A stretch of 64,000 bases of DNA, taken from Algibacter sp. (GTDB lineage: Bacteria; Bacteroidota; Bacteroidia; Flavobacteriales; Flavobacteriaceae). The notes beneath the pieces are model-generated. The model searched no databases, was not told the DNA's origin, and saw nothing but the letters and a program-made list of their open reading frames with translations. The stretch is from contig NZ_JAQWOO010000001.1 in the NCBI RefSeq assembly GCF_029245835.1, positions 1 through 64,000 of the forward strand, given 5' to 3'. Shown piece after piece: positions 53,196 through 62,617 of the stretch. The position numbers and the translations under genes are program-made. Numbering within the stretch: position 1 is the stretch's first letter; each line of letters opens with the position of its first letter.

Positions 53196-56100
53196 TTATT
53201 TGATTGTATTTAAGTAATTAAACTCATTCTTAAAACTCAAGTTGCTCTCTTCTTTTCCAATTCTTTGACGAGACTTATAAATTAGTCGCTCTAGAGGGTC
53301 TCGATGGCTAGAGTTTAATATTCTTACTGAATCTAAACTATCTATCGTTTCTTGAATAATTTTATTTCCTTTCAAATGCATTTGGTCATGAACAGAAATG
53401 TTCTTTACGTCATAAAGCTTTACATATCTTTTCTTGTCTTTTGAAATGTTAAGCTGAATAATATCAACATCTTTAGCTAATGTTAACAAAATTAACTTTG
53501 CATCCAAAAACTTACTATTGCTATATTGATAATCAAATCTATGGTCTAATAATGTTCTGATTTTAATTTTATTTACACATGTATTATCATATGCCTGAAT
53601 TAGAAATTTTTTCTTATCCTCTTCAAATATTGAAATACTATTTTCAATAATATTACTATTGAAATATTGTTTTGATAACATATATTTTCCACCTACTAAA
53701 AAATACAGAAATGCAATTTCTTTAGTTTTTCCATTAGAATTTAAAAACTGAATGTTTTTAGATTCCGACTTTTGGTTATTATAAAAATCAAATTTAATAG
53801 CCTGTTGACCGTAAGAAACACTTGGTTCTTCAACTACTTGATTACTTAGTATATTTTCTTTTCTTTTAAAAAATAAGAACAAGTCATTACCTTTTAGAAT
53901 CCTCGTTTCATTTCCTTGCCTTTGATAAAACTCTTCTCGCAAAGCTACAGGTATGTCATACTCAGGAATACTAATTTCTAGGTATTCTGTGTCATTTAAT
54001 TTTGAAAAATTGAATTCAATTTGACCATTTACATCCTTGTTAAAGTTTTCTACAATTAATTTTCTTATATATCTTTCATAAGTGTCATGATTACCATCTT
54101 TTAGAATTTTAAATTCTTCTTCTAATCCAATAGGGAAACCATAATCATTTACTCCCAAAAACAAACTTCCTCCATCCGCATTTAAAAAACCTGCAATTGT
54201 TTTCATAATAATAAATCCTTGTTCCTTTTTATTAATTTTGCTCGTCTCAGCAAAGAAAAAGACAGATGTTTTAAATTCTATTGTATTGGTTTCTCTTCCA
54301 AGTGATGCTTCTTCAGAAAGAATATCATCTTCATTTACTTCAGAACTGCTGTCCGTGATATCTATAATTGGCTCACTCATATCATCAGACACTGTTTGAT
54401 ATATTATTTTTTTTGTTGAAGAAAGAATAGTGCTATCTGTTATACCGCTTTTTACAAGAAGGTTATGAGCTAAGATTAAATCATTGAGTTTTTTATTTAG
54501 GGGGCTATAGTCTTCATTTGAAACTGAGATTAGTTGAGAAATCGAATCTACATCATTGAAGCAACTAAGTAACTTATAGCTTTCATTTATTTGAGATAAA
54601 GATTGAAACTTTTCTAACGTTAAATCTGTTATGAAATCAAATTGGCTAAATGTATTTTTATAGTCTAGATTTTTAAAGTCATCTATAGCCTCAATGTTTT
54701 TTATTAACGAATCGAAATAATAAGACCTCGAACTTTTTATAATTGAACAAATAAGCTTTATAACATAGTATAATTCAAGTTTTGATTCCTTTTTATCTTC
54801 AAGAAAGGCTAAACTTTCCAAGCTCATTATTAAATCTTCAATTAGCTTCTTATTTCCATCTAAGCCATCACTTGAATCCGTTTCTAAATTACTATTTTGC
54901 TCTATTATTGATGATTCGAGAAGGTTTCTAAACAGAGTCTTCGAATTAAGAATTATATTTTTTTGAGTATTTAGTTCAACATTGTACGTGTTATATTCAT
55001 CAGAATAGTTTATTATTTTGGCATTATAAACATCTCCGATTTTATAATCTTCACTGTGATTATCAAATAAATGACCAGAGCAGCCTTTTTCAGTTAAAAC
55101 AAAAATAGAATTTCTTGTAATCTCTACAATTAGAACGTTTACGTCATCACCGTCTTCATGTAAATTCTTAGATATCTCGTTTACTTGGTTAATCAATTGA
55201 AACTGGAGTCCTTTTTTATCAATGTCTTTTACTTCCGCAACAAAAATATCGCCAGGATTTATAATGCCTTTTAATCCATCAAGAAAATTTTTTGTTAAAC
55301 TACTTTTTGCTAGAATGCCCTCACCTTTTGAGGTGTTTTCTATGATTCTAACAAAAATTACCGAATCATTATCTTTATAGTAATTTTTAGCCTCTACCCT
55401 TACTAAATCACCAACATGAACATTAGAAATTGTTTTTGAATGTTTAACACTAACATCGGAGTAATATTCTGCCCAATTATAAGCATACTCCTTGATATTG
55501 TTTACATTTGATAATCTTATATCGAGGTTTAATGTAGATGATATGTTAATATTGTTGTTTACGTAACTCGAAATATTAGTTATACCGTATAAGTTGCTAT
55601 TCACTTTAAAGTGTTTATAGTTAATAAGATGTAAACCATTTTTTGATTGACATATTAAACCTTCATTGACATACACTTTTTTATAATTTTTAGAGTCTTT
55701 TGGAGGGCATATAATTTTAATATCATCCCTTCCTAGATATTTTTCTATTTTAAACTCATCTATTTCATCAGTATCTAATTTTAAGTAATTAGATTTAGTT
55801 ATACACTCAATTGCCTTAACTATTAAGGCTCTTTTATGGTTTACATTTGAATCTAGGTAGCTATAGTATCTAAACAAAGCTGATGAGTTTAATATACTTC
55901 CTTGAATATTTTCAGTCTTGTTATCAAGAGTAATTTGAAGAAGAATAAATTGAATAATTTGGACTATTCCATTTCTATCAACCTCATTCATTTGATAATT
56001 TCTTTGCTTGAGTCTTAGGTTTATCTCTTTCTTTACTTTTTTAATTTTGAAGCTAAGAAGGTTATTAAAGAATTTATAGTCATAAATTTCAAGACTACCT

Positions 56101-57566
56101 TTCTTTATTAGAAAATTAACAATAGAAATAATTTCGTCTGTTGATTTATTTATTAAGTCGTCTGAAAACAATAGTAATTCTCTAAAAATATTAATCGAAT
56201 TAGTTCTTAGGTTTTGACTTATCTTAATTTTTTTTGAAATATTTTCTATATAATCTATGTGAGTGTTTGAAGTTATTTTGTTCAATGCTTCAATCTTATA
56301 CTCAATTCTTTTTAATTCGCCTTCAGCCATTGTTATAATGCGTTCTTGCTTATCTGAACCAAAGTTTGTTAAATAATCTGAGCCTTCAAGAATCCATTCC
56401 TCTAACTTTTTTGTTAGCTTTAAAACATCTACAGCCGTATGATATTCTTTTTCATATATTAAATTTTTTAAATGACTTTGGGTTATGAAGTTCAAATATG
56501 AAAATATCCAAGTGTTTTCGTTAGAATGATATAAATCGAACAGGTTATTAAAAGCTGATGATTCATATTTTTCTAGTTTAAGTTCTTCTTCTAAATCATA
56601 GAAGTAAGGTTCGATTTTTTCAAAATATCCTATTGACTTAAATACGTTTTCTACATTATAAAATTTGCCTAGTGGGTCTGACGTAGACTTTAGAATCAAA
56701 TTGCCATAATCATCAAATTTTCTTAAAAAATATTCCTGTTCTGTTTCAATTATGTTATTGTTAGAACCTTCTAAAAAGTAATTTAAGTATATACGGTGAG
56801 TAAAACCATATTTGTCTTCAAGACGATAATAATCTGTATGTTCGTCTTTCTCTAATGATTTAACGGTAAATTTATAATTATTACCAACATTATAAAACTT
56901 ACTAAGGAGTGCCTTTTTATCTTGTCGGAGATATAATTTGTAGCCCACAATTTTAAAAACGATACAACGAAGGGTAGAACCAATCATTTCTTTACTTTGA
57001 AAATCGTAAGTTCTTACAGTTGTTTTATAACCATCGTAATCTAAATTGAAAATAGAAAATTCTTCATCAATTGCTTCAAGAGCGGTAATTTTGAAATCAT
57101 ATGATTTGTTGATTTCGAATAAATTTTTTGGGTCTATTTTTGTTGATAAATCAGGTTTCGTATCCGACTCGAAAAAAACATGATTTTTATCTAAATCGAA
57201 ATTTTTAACAGTTATTTCAATCTTATTATTTACAATACTATTTTCATAAAATAAAGGAATAAACAATTGGATATTCTCGTTATTTTCTATAACAAATCCT
57301 TTTTCTTTTTTTTCAATAATATCAAAGAGATAGGCTTCAGATTCCTTATAATCATTCAAAACACTATATTGAAAAATAACTGAGCCATCCATTCTAAATG
57401 AACTTAAAAATAAAATCACATATTCCCCTTCTGGTATATAAGCTTTTTTAAATGGATACTCTTGATTGTTAATTTCATCCCTGACAATTGTTGATTTTTC
57501 ATTTTGTCTTACCACTAAATATTTTCTGTGTTGTTTGGCAACAGGGTTTCTAGTTTGTGATATCAT
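53196..57566 (-). CDS. Giant OB/S1-like and AlbA_2 protein in hsd operon
   Basis: A 1456-aa protein not recognised as a named family. Residues 1-300 look beta-rich, with repeated short OB-like units; 300-600 are mostly helical. About 715-865 hold S1/OB-type units (VGDLVRVEAKNYYKD, PGDIFVAEVKDIDKKGLQF, YKIGDVYNAKIINY). At about 1090-1210 there is a clear AlbA_2/Schlafen domain: TNTIEFKTSV, IAGFLNADGGSLFLGVNDYG and LEISIPEYDIPV. The last 200 residues are uncharacterised. The layout suggests RNA or DNA binding by a cytoplasmic effector or regulator. It sits between an AlbA_2/HATPase gene and hsdR with no gap to hsdR. Confidence 0.8.
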   Translation of the reverse strand: MISQTRNPVAKQHRKYLVVRQNEKSTIVRDEINNQEYPFKKAYIPEGEYVILFLSSFRMDGSVIFQYSVLNDYKESEAYLFDIIEKKEKGFVIENNENIQLFIPLFYENSIVNNKIEITVKNFDLDKNHVFFESDTKPDLSTKIDPKNLFEINKSYDFKITALEAIDEEFSIFNLDYDGYKTTVRTYDFQSKEMIGSTLRCIVFKIVGYKLYLRQDKKALLSKFYNVGNNYKFTVKSLEKDEHTDYYRLEDKYGFTHRIYLNYFLEGSNNNIIETEQEYFLRKFDDYGNLILKSTSDPLGKFYNVENVFKSIGYFEKIEPYFYDLEEELKLEKYESSAFNNLFDLYHSNENTWIFSYLNFITQSHLKNLIYEKEYHTAVDVLKLTKKLEEWILEGSDYLTNFGSDKQERIITMAEGELKRIEYKIEALNKITSNTHIDYIENISKKIKISQNLRTNSINIFRELLLFSDDLINKSTDEIISIVNFLIKKGSLEIYDYKFFNNLLSFKIKKVKKEINLRLKQRNYQMNEVDRNGIVQIIQFILLQITLDNKTENIQGSILNSSALFRYYSYLDSNVNHKRALIVKAIECITKSNYLKLDTDEIDEFKIEKYLGRDDIKIICPPKDSKNYKKVYVNEGLICQSKNGLHLINYKHFKVNSNLYGITNISSYVNNNINISSTLNLDIRLSNVNNIKEYAYNWAEYYSDVSVKHSKTISNVHVGDLVRVEAKNYYKDNDSVIFVRIIENTSKGEGILAKSSLTKNFLDGLKGIINPGDIFVAEVKDIDKKGLQFQLINQVNEISKNLHEDGDDVNVLIVEITRNSIFVLTEKGCSGHLFDNHSEDYKIGDVYNAKIINYSDEYNTYNVELNTQKNIILNSKTLFRNLLESSIIEQNSNLETDSSDGLDGNKKLIEDLIMSLESLAFLEDKKESKLELYYVIKLICSIIKSSRSYYFDSLIKNIEAIDDFKNLDYKNTFSQFDFITDLTLEKFQSLSQINESYKLLSCFNDVDSISQLISVSNEDYSPLNKKLNDLILAHNLLVKSGITDSTILSSTKKIIYQTVSDDMSEPIIDITDSSSEVNEDDILSEEASLGRETNTIEFKTSVFFFAETSKINKKEQGFIIMKTIAGFLNADGGSLFLGVNDYGFPIGLEEEFKILKDGNHDTYERYIRKLIVENFNKDVNGQIEFNFSKLNDTEYLEISIPEYDIPVALREEFYQRQGNETRILKGNDLFLFFKRKENILSNQVVEEPSVSYGQQAIKFDFYNNQKSESKNIQFLNSNGKTKEIAFLYFLVGGKYMLSKQYFNSNIIENSISIFEEDKKKFLIQAYDNTCVNKIKIRTLLDHRFDYQYSNSKFLDAKLILLTLAKDVDIIQLNISKDKKRYVKLYDVKNISVHDQMHLKGNKIIQETIDSLDSVRILNSSHRDPLERLIYKSRQRIGKEESNLSFKNEFNYLNTIK

Positions 57567-57603
57567 TTTATTTGATGTTTTTATAAGGCATTGAATTATA
57601 TTT

Positions 57604-57674
57604 TTCTATCGGACATTTTTGAACAAATAACCATTAAATGTCCAATAGAATGTCTGATAGGGTGTCCGATAGAA
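57604..57674. repeat. Three 12-bp tandem repeats plus an inverted copy
   Basis: TGTCCAATAGAA, TGTCTGATAGGG and TGTCCGATAGAA are contiguous at 57639-57674. TTCTATCGGACA at 57604-57615 is the exact inverse of the third. They occupy the only real gap in the operon, between the two AlbA_2 genes. They could be an operator array, or a relic of the four-residue repeats (LSDT-like) that I recall in AlbA_2 proteins of Bacteroidetes. Confidence 0.7.
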
Positions 57675-57675
57675 A

Positions 57676-59310
57676 TTAAGAAATAATTTCATACTTTCTC
57701 CACCTATTATCTCCAGCACCCTTTATTACAGCTGATTCAATCATTTTATCTAATTGTCTTTTTATTTTCTTTTTATTAATTTCTTTACCAATCCTTTCAT
57801 GGATGTCTCCAATAGAACAGGGTTGATATACTTTTAAATCTTCTAAAATCAATTGCTCTAATCTATGCGTTTCTATATTCTTTAAATCAGTCTTTCCTTT
57901 GAAATCTAATTGTTTTAATAGTTTGGGGTTTACATAATATTCTGTTGCTTTAGTTTTTCCTTTACTGAGTATTATATCATGTTTTAGTAGACCGTTTATC
58001 CAATATTTTAAAGCATCATCATTTCTAATACTTAGTTTCTTACTTAAAACAATACTAGAAATAGATGTATTTTGAGCAATTAAGCCAAGAGCTATAATTT
58101 CTTTTTGTTTTAAAGGAAAATCTTCATTTACCTTACTCATTAATCTAACAACTTCCTTATTGATAATATTCTTTTTTATTGTTACAACAACTCTATCGTC
58201 CCATTCTTCTACAATAGGTTCTGGTTTTCCATTAAAAAGAAGTAACTCATATACTTTGTCATATCCACTTCCTTCTTTTTCCATGAGTTGCAAATCGTAG
58301 AATACTTTGGCTAGATGAGTGTTTCTATAAACAGATTTACTTATAATATTATTTGGGGTAACTCCTAAGGGTAATAGACCTGGAGAGTGAATTTCTAATC
58401 TATCACTAAACAAGTTAATAAATATGTCACCACGCATTGAATAAACCTGATGAACCAAAGCGTTAGCAATTAGTTCTCTAATAATTTCAATATCATAATT
58501 GGGAATATTTTTTCTGAATAAACCATCAGAAATTTCAATAGATTCTCTCCAATCTGAAAGACTAATAATCTCAGTCAATAGTTCCTTGGGATTTAACCTA
58601 AAATCATCCCATACAATTTTATTAACCTTATTTTCATTTTCATCATATTTTATAAATTGTACTGAAGGTGCGTAATGTAATTGGGCTCTGTCATTGCGCT
58701 TGCCTAACCATAAAACACCAAGGTTGGTTAACACGCCTTCTTTTGAGAGAAAATAGAAATCGCATAGTTCTTCAATGGACATTTCTTTTACAAAGTTGCT
58801 AACTCTATTAGAGGTTTTAACGTCTTTAATAAATTCATTGTATTTTACAATGTCAACTTCATTTAGCTGCAATTTGCGTACTATCTTTTCTTCCCAATTA
58901 AATGCTTGTTTCTCTGCTGCTACTCGTGTTAGCTCATCAGGCATAATTGGTTTACAGTCATCTGCAACTCTTATATAGTATTTGCCATCTGTAGTACTGG
59001 CAATAACTTGTTGACTTCTAAAAATTTGTAGTTTAATATACTCTCCTCCATTACTTGCAGTCTCTTTAGATGCAGAAATAGCTACTCCAACAGTTTTTTG
59101 TGGTATCGTTTTATTTACTTTCTCTACAAGAGCATCGGTGATTTTTTGAGAAGCATTGGGGTTATCCATATCATTCTCTATACCTATAGCTATAGTGCCG
59201 CCTTTGCCATTTGCAAAGCAAACACAATCTTTAGCTAATTCGCTCCAATCAGCAGATTTCCCTTGTATTAGTTTTAAAGATTTCTTGTCAAACTCGCTAT
59301 TTTCAATCAT
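57676..59310 (-). CDS. AlbA_2/HATPase_c_4 Schlafen-type ATP-binding protein
   Basis: A 544-aa protein. The N-terminal AlbA_2 domain (LIQGKSADWSELAKDCVCFANGKGGTIAIGIEND) runs to about residue 130. A GHKL-type ATPase module follows at about 270-370: RELIANALVHQVYSMRGDIFI, SDRLEIHSPGLLPLGVTP and MEKEGSGYDKVYELL. The C-terminus carries winged-helix segments (ISSIVLSKKLSIRNDDALKYWIN, SIGDIHERIGKEINKKKIKRQL). Related genes are known in type I restriction loci, as regulators or nucleases of unknown detail. It starts 11 bp after the 97-aa gene. Confidence 0.88.
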   Translation of the reverse strand: MIENSEFDKKSLKLIQGKSADWSELAKDCVCFANGKGGTIAIGIENDMDNPNASQKITDALVEKVNKTIPQKTVGVAISASKETASNGGEYIKLQIFRSQQVIASTTDGKYYIRVADDCKPIMPDELTRVAAEKQAFNWEEKIVRKLQLNEVDIVKYNEFIKDVKTSNRVSNFVKEMSIEELCDFYFLSKEGVLTNLGVLWLGKRNDRAQLHYAPSVQFIKYDENENKVNKIVWDDFRLNPKELLTEIISLSDWRESIEISDGLFRKNIPNYDIEIIRELIANALVHQVYSMRGDIFINLFSDRLEIHSPGLLPLGVTPNNIISKSVYRNTHLAKVFYDLQLMEKEGSGYDKVYELLLFNGKPEPIVEEWDDRVVVTIKKNIINKEVVRLMSKVNEDFPLKQKEIIALGLIAQNTSISSIVLSKKLSIRNDDALKYWINGLLKHDIILSKGKTKATEYYVNPKLLKQLDFKGKTDLKNIETHRLEQLILEDLKVYQPCSIGDIHERIGKEINKKKIKRQLDKMIESAVIKGAGDNRWRKYEIIS

Positions 59311-59321
59311 GATATTGATGT

Positions 59322-59615
59322 TTAATTCAAATTTTGTTCAGCAGCAACGGCAGCTTCATATGCCAATTTATTTTGGTATTTAGATAAAGCTGTTATTCTG
59401 CCTGTTCCTTGTTCACCTATAGCTCTATCAAACTCAAAAGTGACTTTTAGGAATACTTCATCTTGCAAACGCATGTTTACTGTAACATCTTTCAGCTTTT
59501 CAATTTGCCCTTTGGTTTTATCAAAACATGTTATATACAACTGTTGCATATCCTTTTCTAACTCTGCTTTTTGAGCTGGTGTTAAACTGTTTATTAATTC
59601 TAATACTTTTTTCAT
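59322..59615 (-). CDS. Unknown 97-aa protein in hsd operon
   Basis: Helical N-terminus (VLELINSLTPAQKAELEKDMQQLY), then a beta-type half (DVTVNMRLQDEVFLKVTFEF) and a charged-Ala tail. Its ATG overlaps the stop of the trypco2-like gene by 4 bp (ATGA), so the two are probably made together and may interact. The family is not recognised. Confidence 0.65.
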   Translation of the reverse strand: MKKVLELINSLTPAQKAELEKDMQQLYITCFDKTKGQIEKLKDVTVNMRLQDEVFLKVTFEFDRAIGEQGTGRITALSKYQNKLAYEAAVAAEQNLN

Positions 59616-59920
59616 CCTGTAAAACCACTTTTAGTTTTCACATGCAAGAATGTTTCAAACTGAATCCTGTTATGGTTCGTTGTCTTACTCGTCCCTTCTG
59701 CTTTAGCTCCTAAATCAAACACTGAAGCAATTTTAATCTTACCACCTCCATTTATTTTATCCTCATCACTAGATGTGATTGCCACATCAAAATGAATTTT
59801 TTTGTATGCATCTTGTATGCCATCACTTTTTTCGTATTTTTCCTTAATATGATTATGCCCTTCAACTAACCCGTCAGCAATTTGCTTTATGGTTTCTGAT
59901 ATAAATTCTTTTAACTCCAT
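59612..59920 (-). CDS. Trypco2-like small protein
   Basis: A 102-aa protein. An amphipathic N-terminal helix (MELKEFISETIKQIADGLVEG) leads to a compact beta domain: IHFDVAITSSDED, GGGKIKIASVFDLGAKAEG and NHNRIQFETFLHVKT. This layout resembles the trypsin-co-occurring domain 2 (trypco2), a small partner domain known from predicted conflict systems. The likeness is by pattern only. It follows hsdS by 11 bp and is coupled to the 97-aa gene. Confidence 0.6.
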   Translation of the reverse strand: MELKEFISETIKQIADGLVEGHNHIKEKYEKSDGIQDAYKKIHFDVAITSSDEDKINGGGKIKIASVFDLGAKAEGTSKTTNHNRIQFETFLHVKTKSGFTG

Positions 59921-59931
59921 ACTATTATTTT

Positions 59932-61131
59932 TTAAATTTTAACCCTTATTTTACCTGTTAATAGCTGTTGCATCAAGCCTTTCTTTTGGGCTTTTAGTTG
60001 CTCTAAATAGCTTAGTTGATATTCTATTTCTTGGTCTGTAAATTTAATAACTGAAGCTATCGTCTTTTGTTCATCTACTGATGGATATAAAATTTTCATA
60101 GTTGAAAATTCTTTATAGCTTATTTGTTTCCCATCTCTAATTCCGTAAATCATAGAATTAAGCTTGTTAATAAAGCTTTGGGTTTTCATATATTCTCTAT
60201 AAAACAATTTAGAAATTGGCTTTTTCTCTCTTAAAACAGTGTAAGCTGGACTTACAAGACCTTCATAGTTAGAATATTCAATTCCACCTTGAAAAGACCT
60301 TAAACTGATGACAAAATCACCGACATTTAATCTTTTGTAATTTGATAATGAATTTTTATCATACTTAATATCTATACCTGTTTCACTTCTTGGTATTACT
60401 CCTTTGTCTTGAGTAGCTGAAAGAACCTCCAAAGTGCCATCATGATTCTTATCAGTATGGTTTTTAAATAATTCTTCAGCTTTCAACAACTGCCAATTAT
60501 CAATAAAACCTTTCAAACGAGTTTTACCAGTTAATAACTGTTGCATTAATCCTTTTTTACGGAGCTCTAATTTCTCAATAAAAGTTTGTGTTTTTTTGAT
60601 AGTTTTATCCCAATCGGATAAAATAGAAGCTATTTTTTCTTGTTCCTTTATAGGTGGATAAAGGATTGGGCAATTTAAAACTTCTTCTTTTCTCAAATTG
60701 GTTTGCTTAACTCCATCATCAAATTTTAAATAATACTTATTTCTATTAATAGAATAGAACAAAAACTTATAATTTATTTTTTTTGCTTTAATTGCACCAA
60801 TCCTTTGATTTAATGAATAGTGGTTGTTTTTATCGACTAAAAAGCATTTCGCAATAGCTCTACCGTTTGGAACATCACTCATTACAATAGTGATTTCATT
60901 TTCGTATAATGGACTTAAATTTTGTTTAATATGTTTCCTGACTTCTCCTTCAGTTGAAACAAACCTAGAGTTAACTAAAACAAATCCACCTTCCTCATCA
61001 ATTATCATTTCATGCCCTTTGCCATTACGAAATTCGCATACATCATTCAGTTTTTTTAAATCCCAATCATTTGGAATCCATCCAATTTTGGTTTTTTTAT
61101 AACCAACTTTATGTTCTTCTATCATCTCCAT
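59932..61131 (-). CDS. hsdS: Type I specificity subunit S, full length
   Basis: A 399-aa DNA-recognition subunit with two target-recognition domains (about residues 20-170 and 215-365). Each is followed by a conserved helical repeat: LRKKGLMQQLLTGKTRLKGF and QKKGLMQQLLTGKIRVKI. The two repeats give the pseudo-symmetric HsdS layout. Each domain reads half of a split target, which cannot be deduced here. It starts 1 bp after the hsdM stop. An ATG at 61125 is an alternative start. Confidence 0.93.
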   Translation of the reverse strand: MEMIEEHKVGYKKTKIGWIPNDWDLKKLNDVCEFRNGKGHEMIIDEEGGFVLVNSRFVSTEGEVRKHIKQNLSPLYENEITIVMSDVPNGRAIAKCFLVDKNNHYSLNQRIGAIKAKKINYKFLFYSINRNKYYLKFDDGVKQTNLRKEEVLNCPILYPPIKEQEKIASILSDWDKTIKKTQTFIEKLELRKKGLMQQLLTGKTRLKGFIDNWQLLKAEELFKNHTDKNHDGTLEVLSATQDKGVIPRSETGIDIKYDKNSLSNYKRLNVGDFVISLRSFQGGIEYSNYEGLVSPAYTVLREKKPISKLFYREYMKTQSFINKLNSMIYGIRDGKQISYKEFSTMKILYPSVDEQKTIASVIKFTDQEIEYQLSYLEQLKAQKKGLMQQLLTGKIRVKI

Positions 61132-61132
61132 A

Positions 61133-62617
61133 TTAAAATCCTAAAGCTGTTAAATGTTGTTCCAGTTTTTGCTCCACTTCTTCAATCTGTTGTTTTATAG
61201 CTTTAATTTCTTCTTGAGTGGCTTTAATATCAACAGGCTCCTCTTCTTCAAAGGTATCTACATAACGAGGGATGTTTAGATTGTAATCATTCTCTATTAT
61301 CTCTTCCAGTTTAGCAATATAACTGTATTTATCAACGGTTTCCCAGTTTTTATAGGTAGTAAAAATTTTATCAATGTTGGTATCACTTAACTTATTTTGG
61401 TTTTTAGCATTGTCAAACTCGTTACTGGCATCAATAAATAAAACTTCTGTATTATCGCCTTTGTTCTTATCAAACACTAAAATGGTTGCAGGAATTCCTG
61501 TCCCAAAAAACAAGTTAGCAGGTAATCCTATAACAGCTTTTAATAGGTTTTCATCAATAAGCTGTTTGCGTATTTTACCTTCAGAACTTCCTCTAAATAG
61601 TACGCCATGAGGCAATACAACTCCAGCTTTTCCATGTTCATTTAGCGTTTCAATCATATGGGTTATAAAAGCATAGTCTCCTTTGCTTTTAGGCGGAATA
61701 CCTCTATGGAAACGATTATATCGGTCTGCACTAGCATTATCTGCTCCCCATTTATCTAATGAAAATGGTGGATTAGCAACTACCACATCAAACTTCATTA
61801 AGGCATCATTTTCTTTTAGTAAAGGGTTATTAAGCGTATCTCCCCATTCTATATGTGCATTATCCATTTCGTGTAAGAACATGTTCATACGTGCCAATGC
61901 CCAAGTACTACCATTTAATTCCTGACCATTTAGAGCTACGTTTTTACTACCAATTTCATCAGCTACTTTTAATAATAAAGAACCACTTCCACATGTGGGG
62001 TCACATACACGGTCTCCCTCTTTTGGCTCCACTAGTTTAGCTAACAAAGTAGATACTTGAGAAGGTGTGTAGAACTCTCCAGCTTTCTTACCAGCATCGG
62101 AGGCGAAATTTGCTATAAGGTATTCGTAGCTATCCCCAATAATGTCATTACCTTCAAGATTAGAGGGTCTTAAATCCAATACTTCAAAATCTGTTAATAG
62201 ATGTTTCAATCTCCTATTACGGTCTTTAGTTTGTCCTAAGTTAGGCTCTGAATTGTAATCTATATTACGGAAAACCTTTTCCAGCTTAGAACGGTTGGCA
62301 TCTTCTATATTTTCTAGTGAAATATTGATGAGTTCTCCTAAATTATCGGCATTCCTGTTTTCGTATAAATGCTCAAAAGAACTGTCTTCAGGTATTTTAA
62401 AACGTTCATGTTTCATGGCACGTTCTACACGTTCAATGTCGCCGTTATATTTATCCATATAATCGGCTCTTTTTTCTTTATTTACATCAGAGATGTATTT
62501 TATAAAGAGCATGGTTAATATGTAATCTTTATACTGGGTGGCATCTATGGTGCCTCTAAAGGTATCACACGCTTTCCATACTTGATTATTTATTTCTTGT
62601 TGTGTTAATTTTTTCAT
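61133..62617 (-). CDS. hsdM: Type I DNA methyltransferase subunit M
   Basis: A 494-aa adenine-N6 methyltransferase. SAM-binding motif I is VCDPTCGSGSLLLKVADE (about residue 204) and catalytic motif IV is NPPF in VVANPPFSLDKWGAD (about 280). The N-terminal helical HsdM domain (QQEINNQVWKACDTFRGTID) is present, and the C-terminal coiled coil (TQEEIKAIKQQIEEVEQKL) meets HsdS. It overlaps the half-length hsdS by 4 bp. Confidence 0.96.
   Translation of the reverse strand: MKKLTQQEINNQVWKACDTFRGTIDATQYKDYILTMLFIKYISDVNKEKRADYMDKYNGDIERVERAMKHERFKIPEDSSFEHLYENRNADNLGELINISLENIEDANRSKLEKVFRNIDYNSEPNLGQTKDRNRRLKHLLTDFEVLDLRPSNLEGNDIIGDSYEYLIANFASDAGKKAGEFYTPSQVSTLLAKLVEPKEGDRVCDPTCGSGSLLLKVADEIGSKNVALNGQELNGSTWALARMNMFLHEMDNAHIEWGDTLNNPLLKENDALMKFDVVVANPPFSLDKWGADNASADRYNRFHRGIPPKSKGDYAFITHMIETLNEHGKAGVVLPHGVLFRGSSEGKIRKQLIDENLLKAVIGLPANLFFGTGIPATILVFDKNKGDNTEVLFIDASNEFDNAKNQNKLSDTNIDKIFTTYKNWETVDKYSYIAKLEEIIENDYNLNIPRYVDTFEEEEPVDIKATQEEIKAIKQQIEEVEQKLEQHLTALGF

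Noticed and set aside
57639-57674. 12-bp repeats as a CRISPR fragment
   Set aside because: Units are contiguous with no spacers, far too short, and no cas genes are present.
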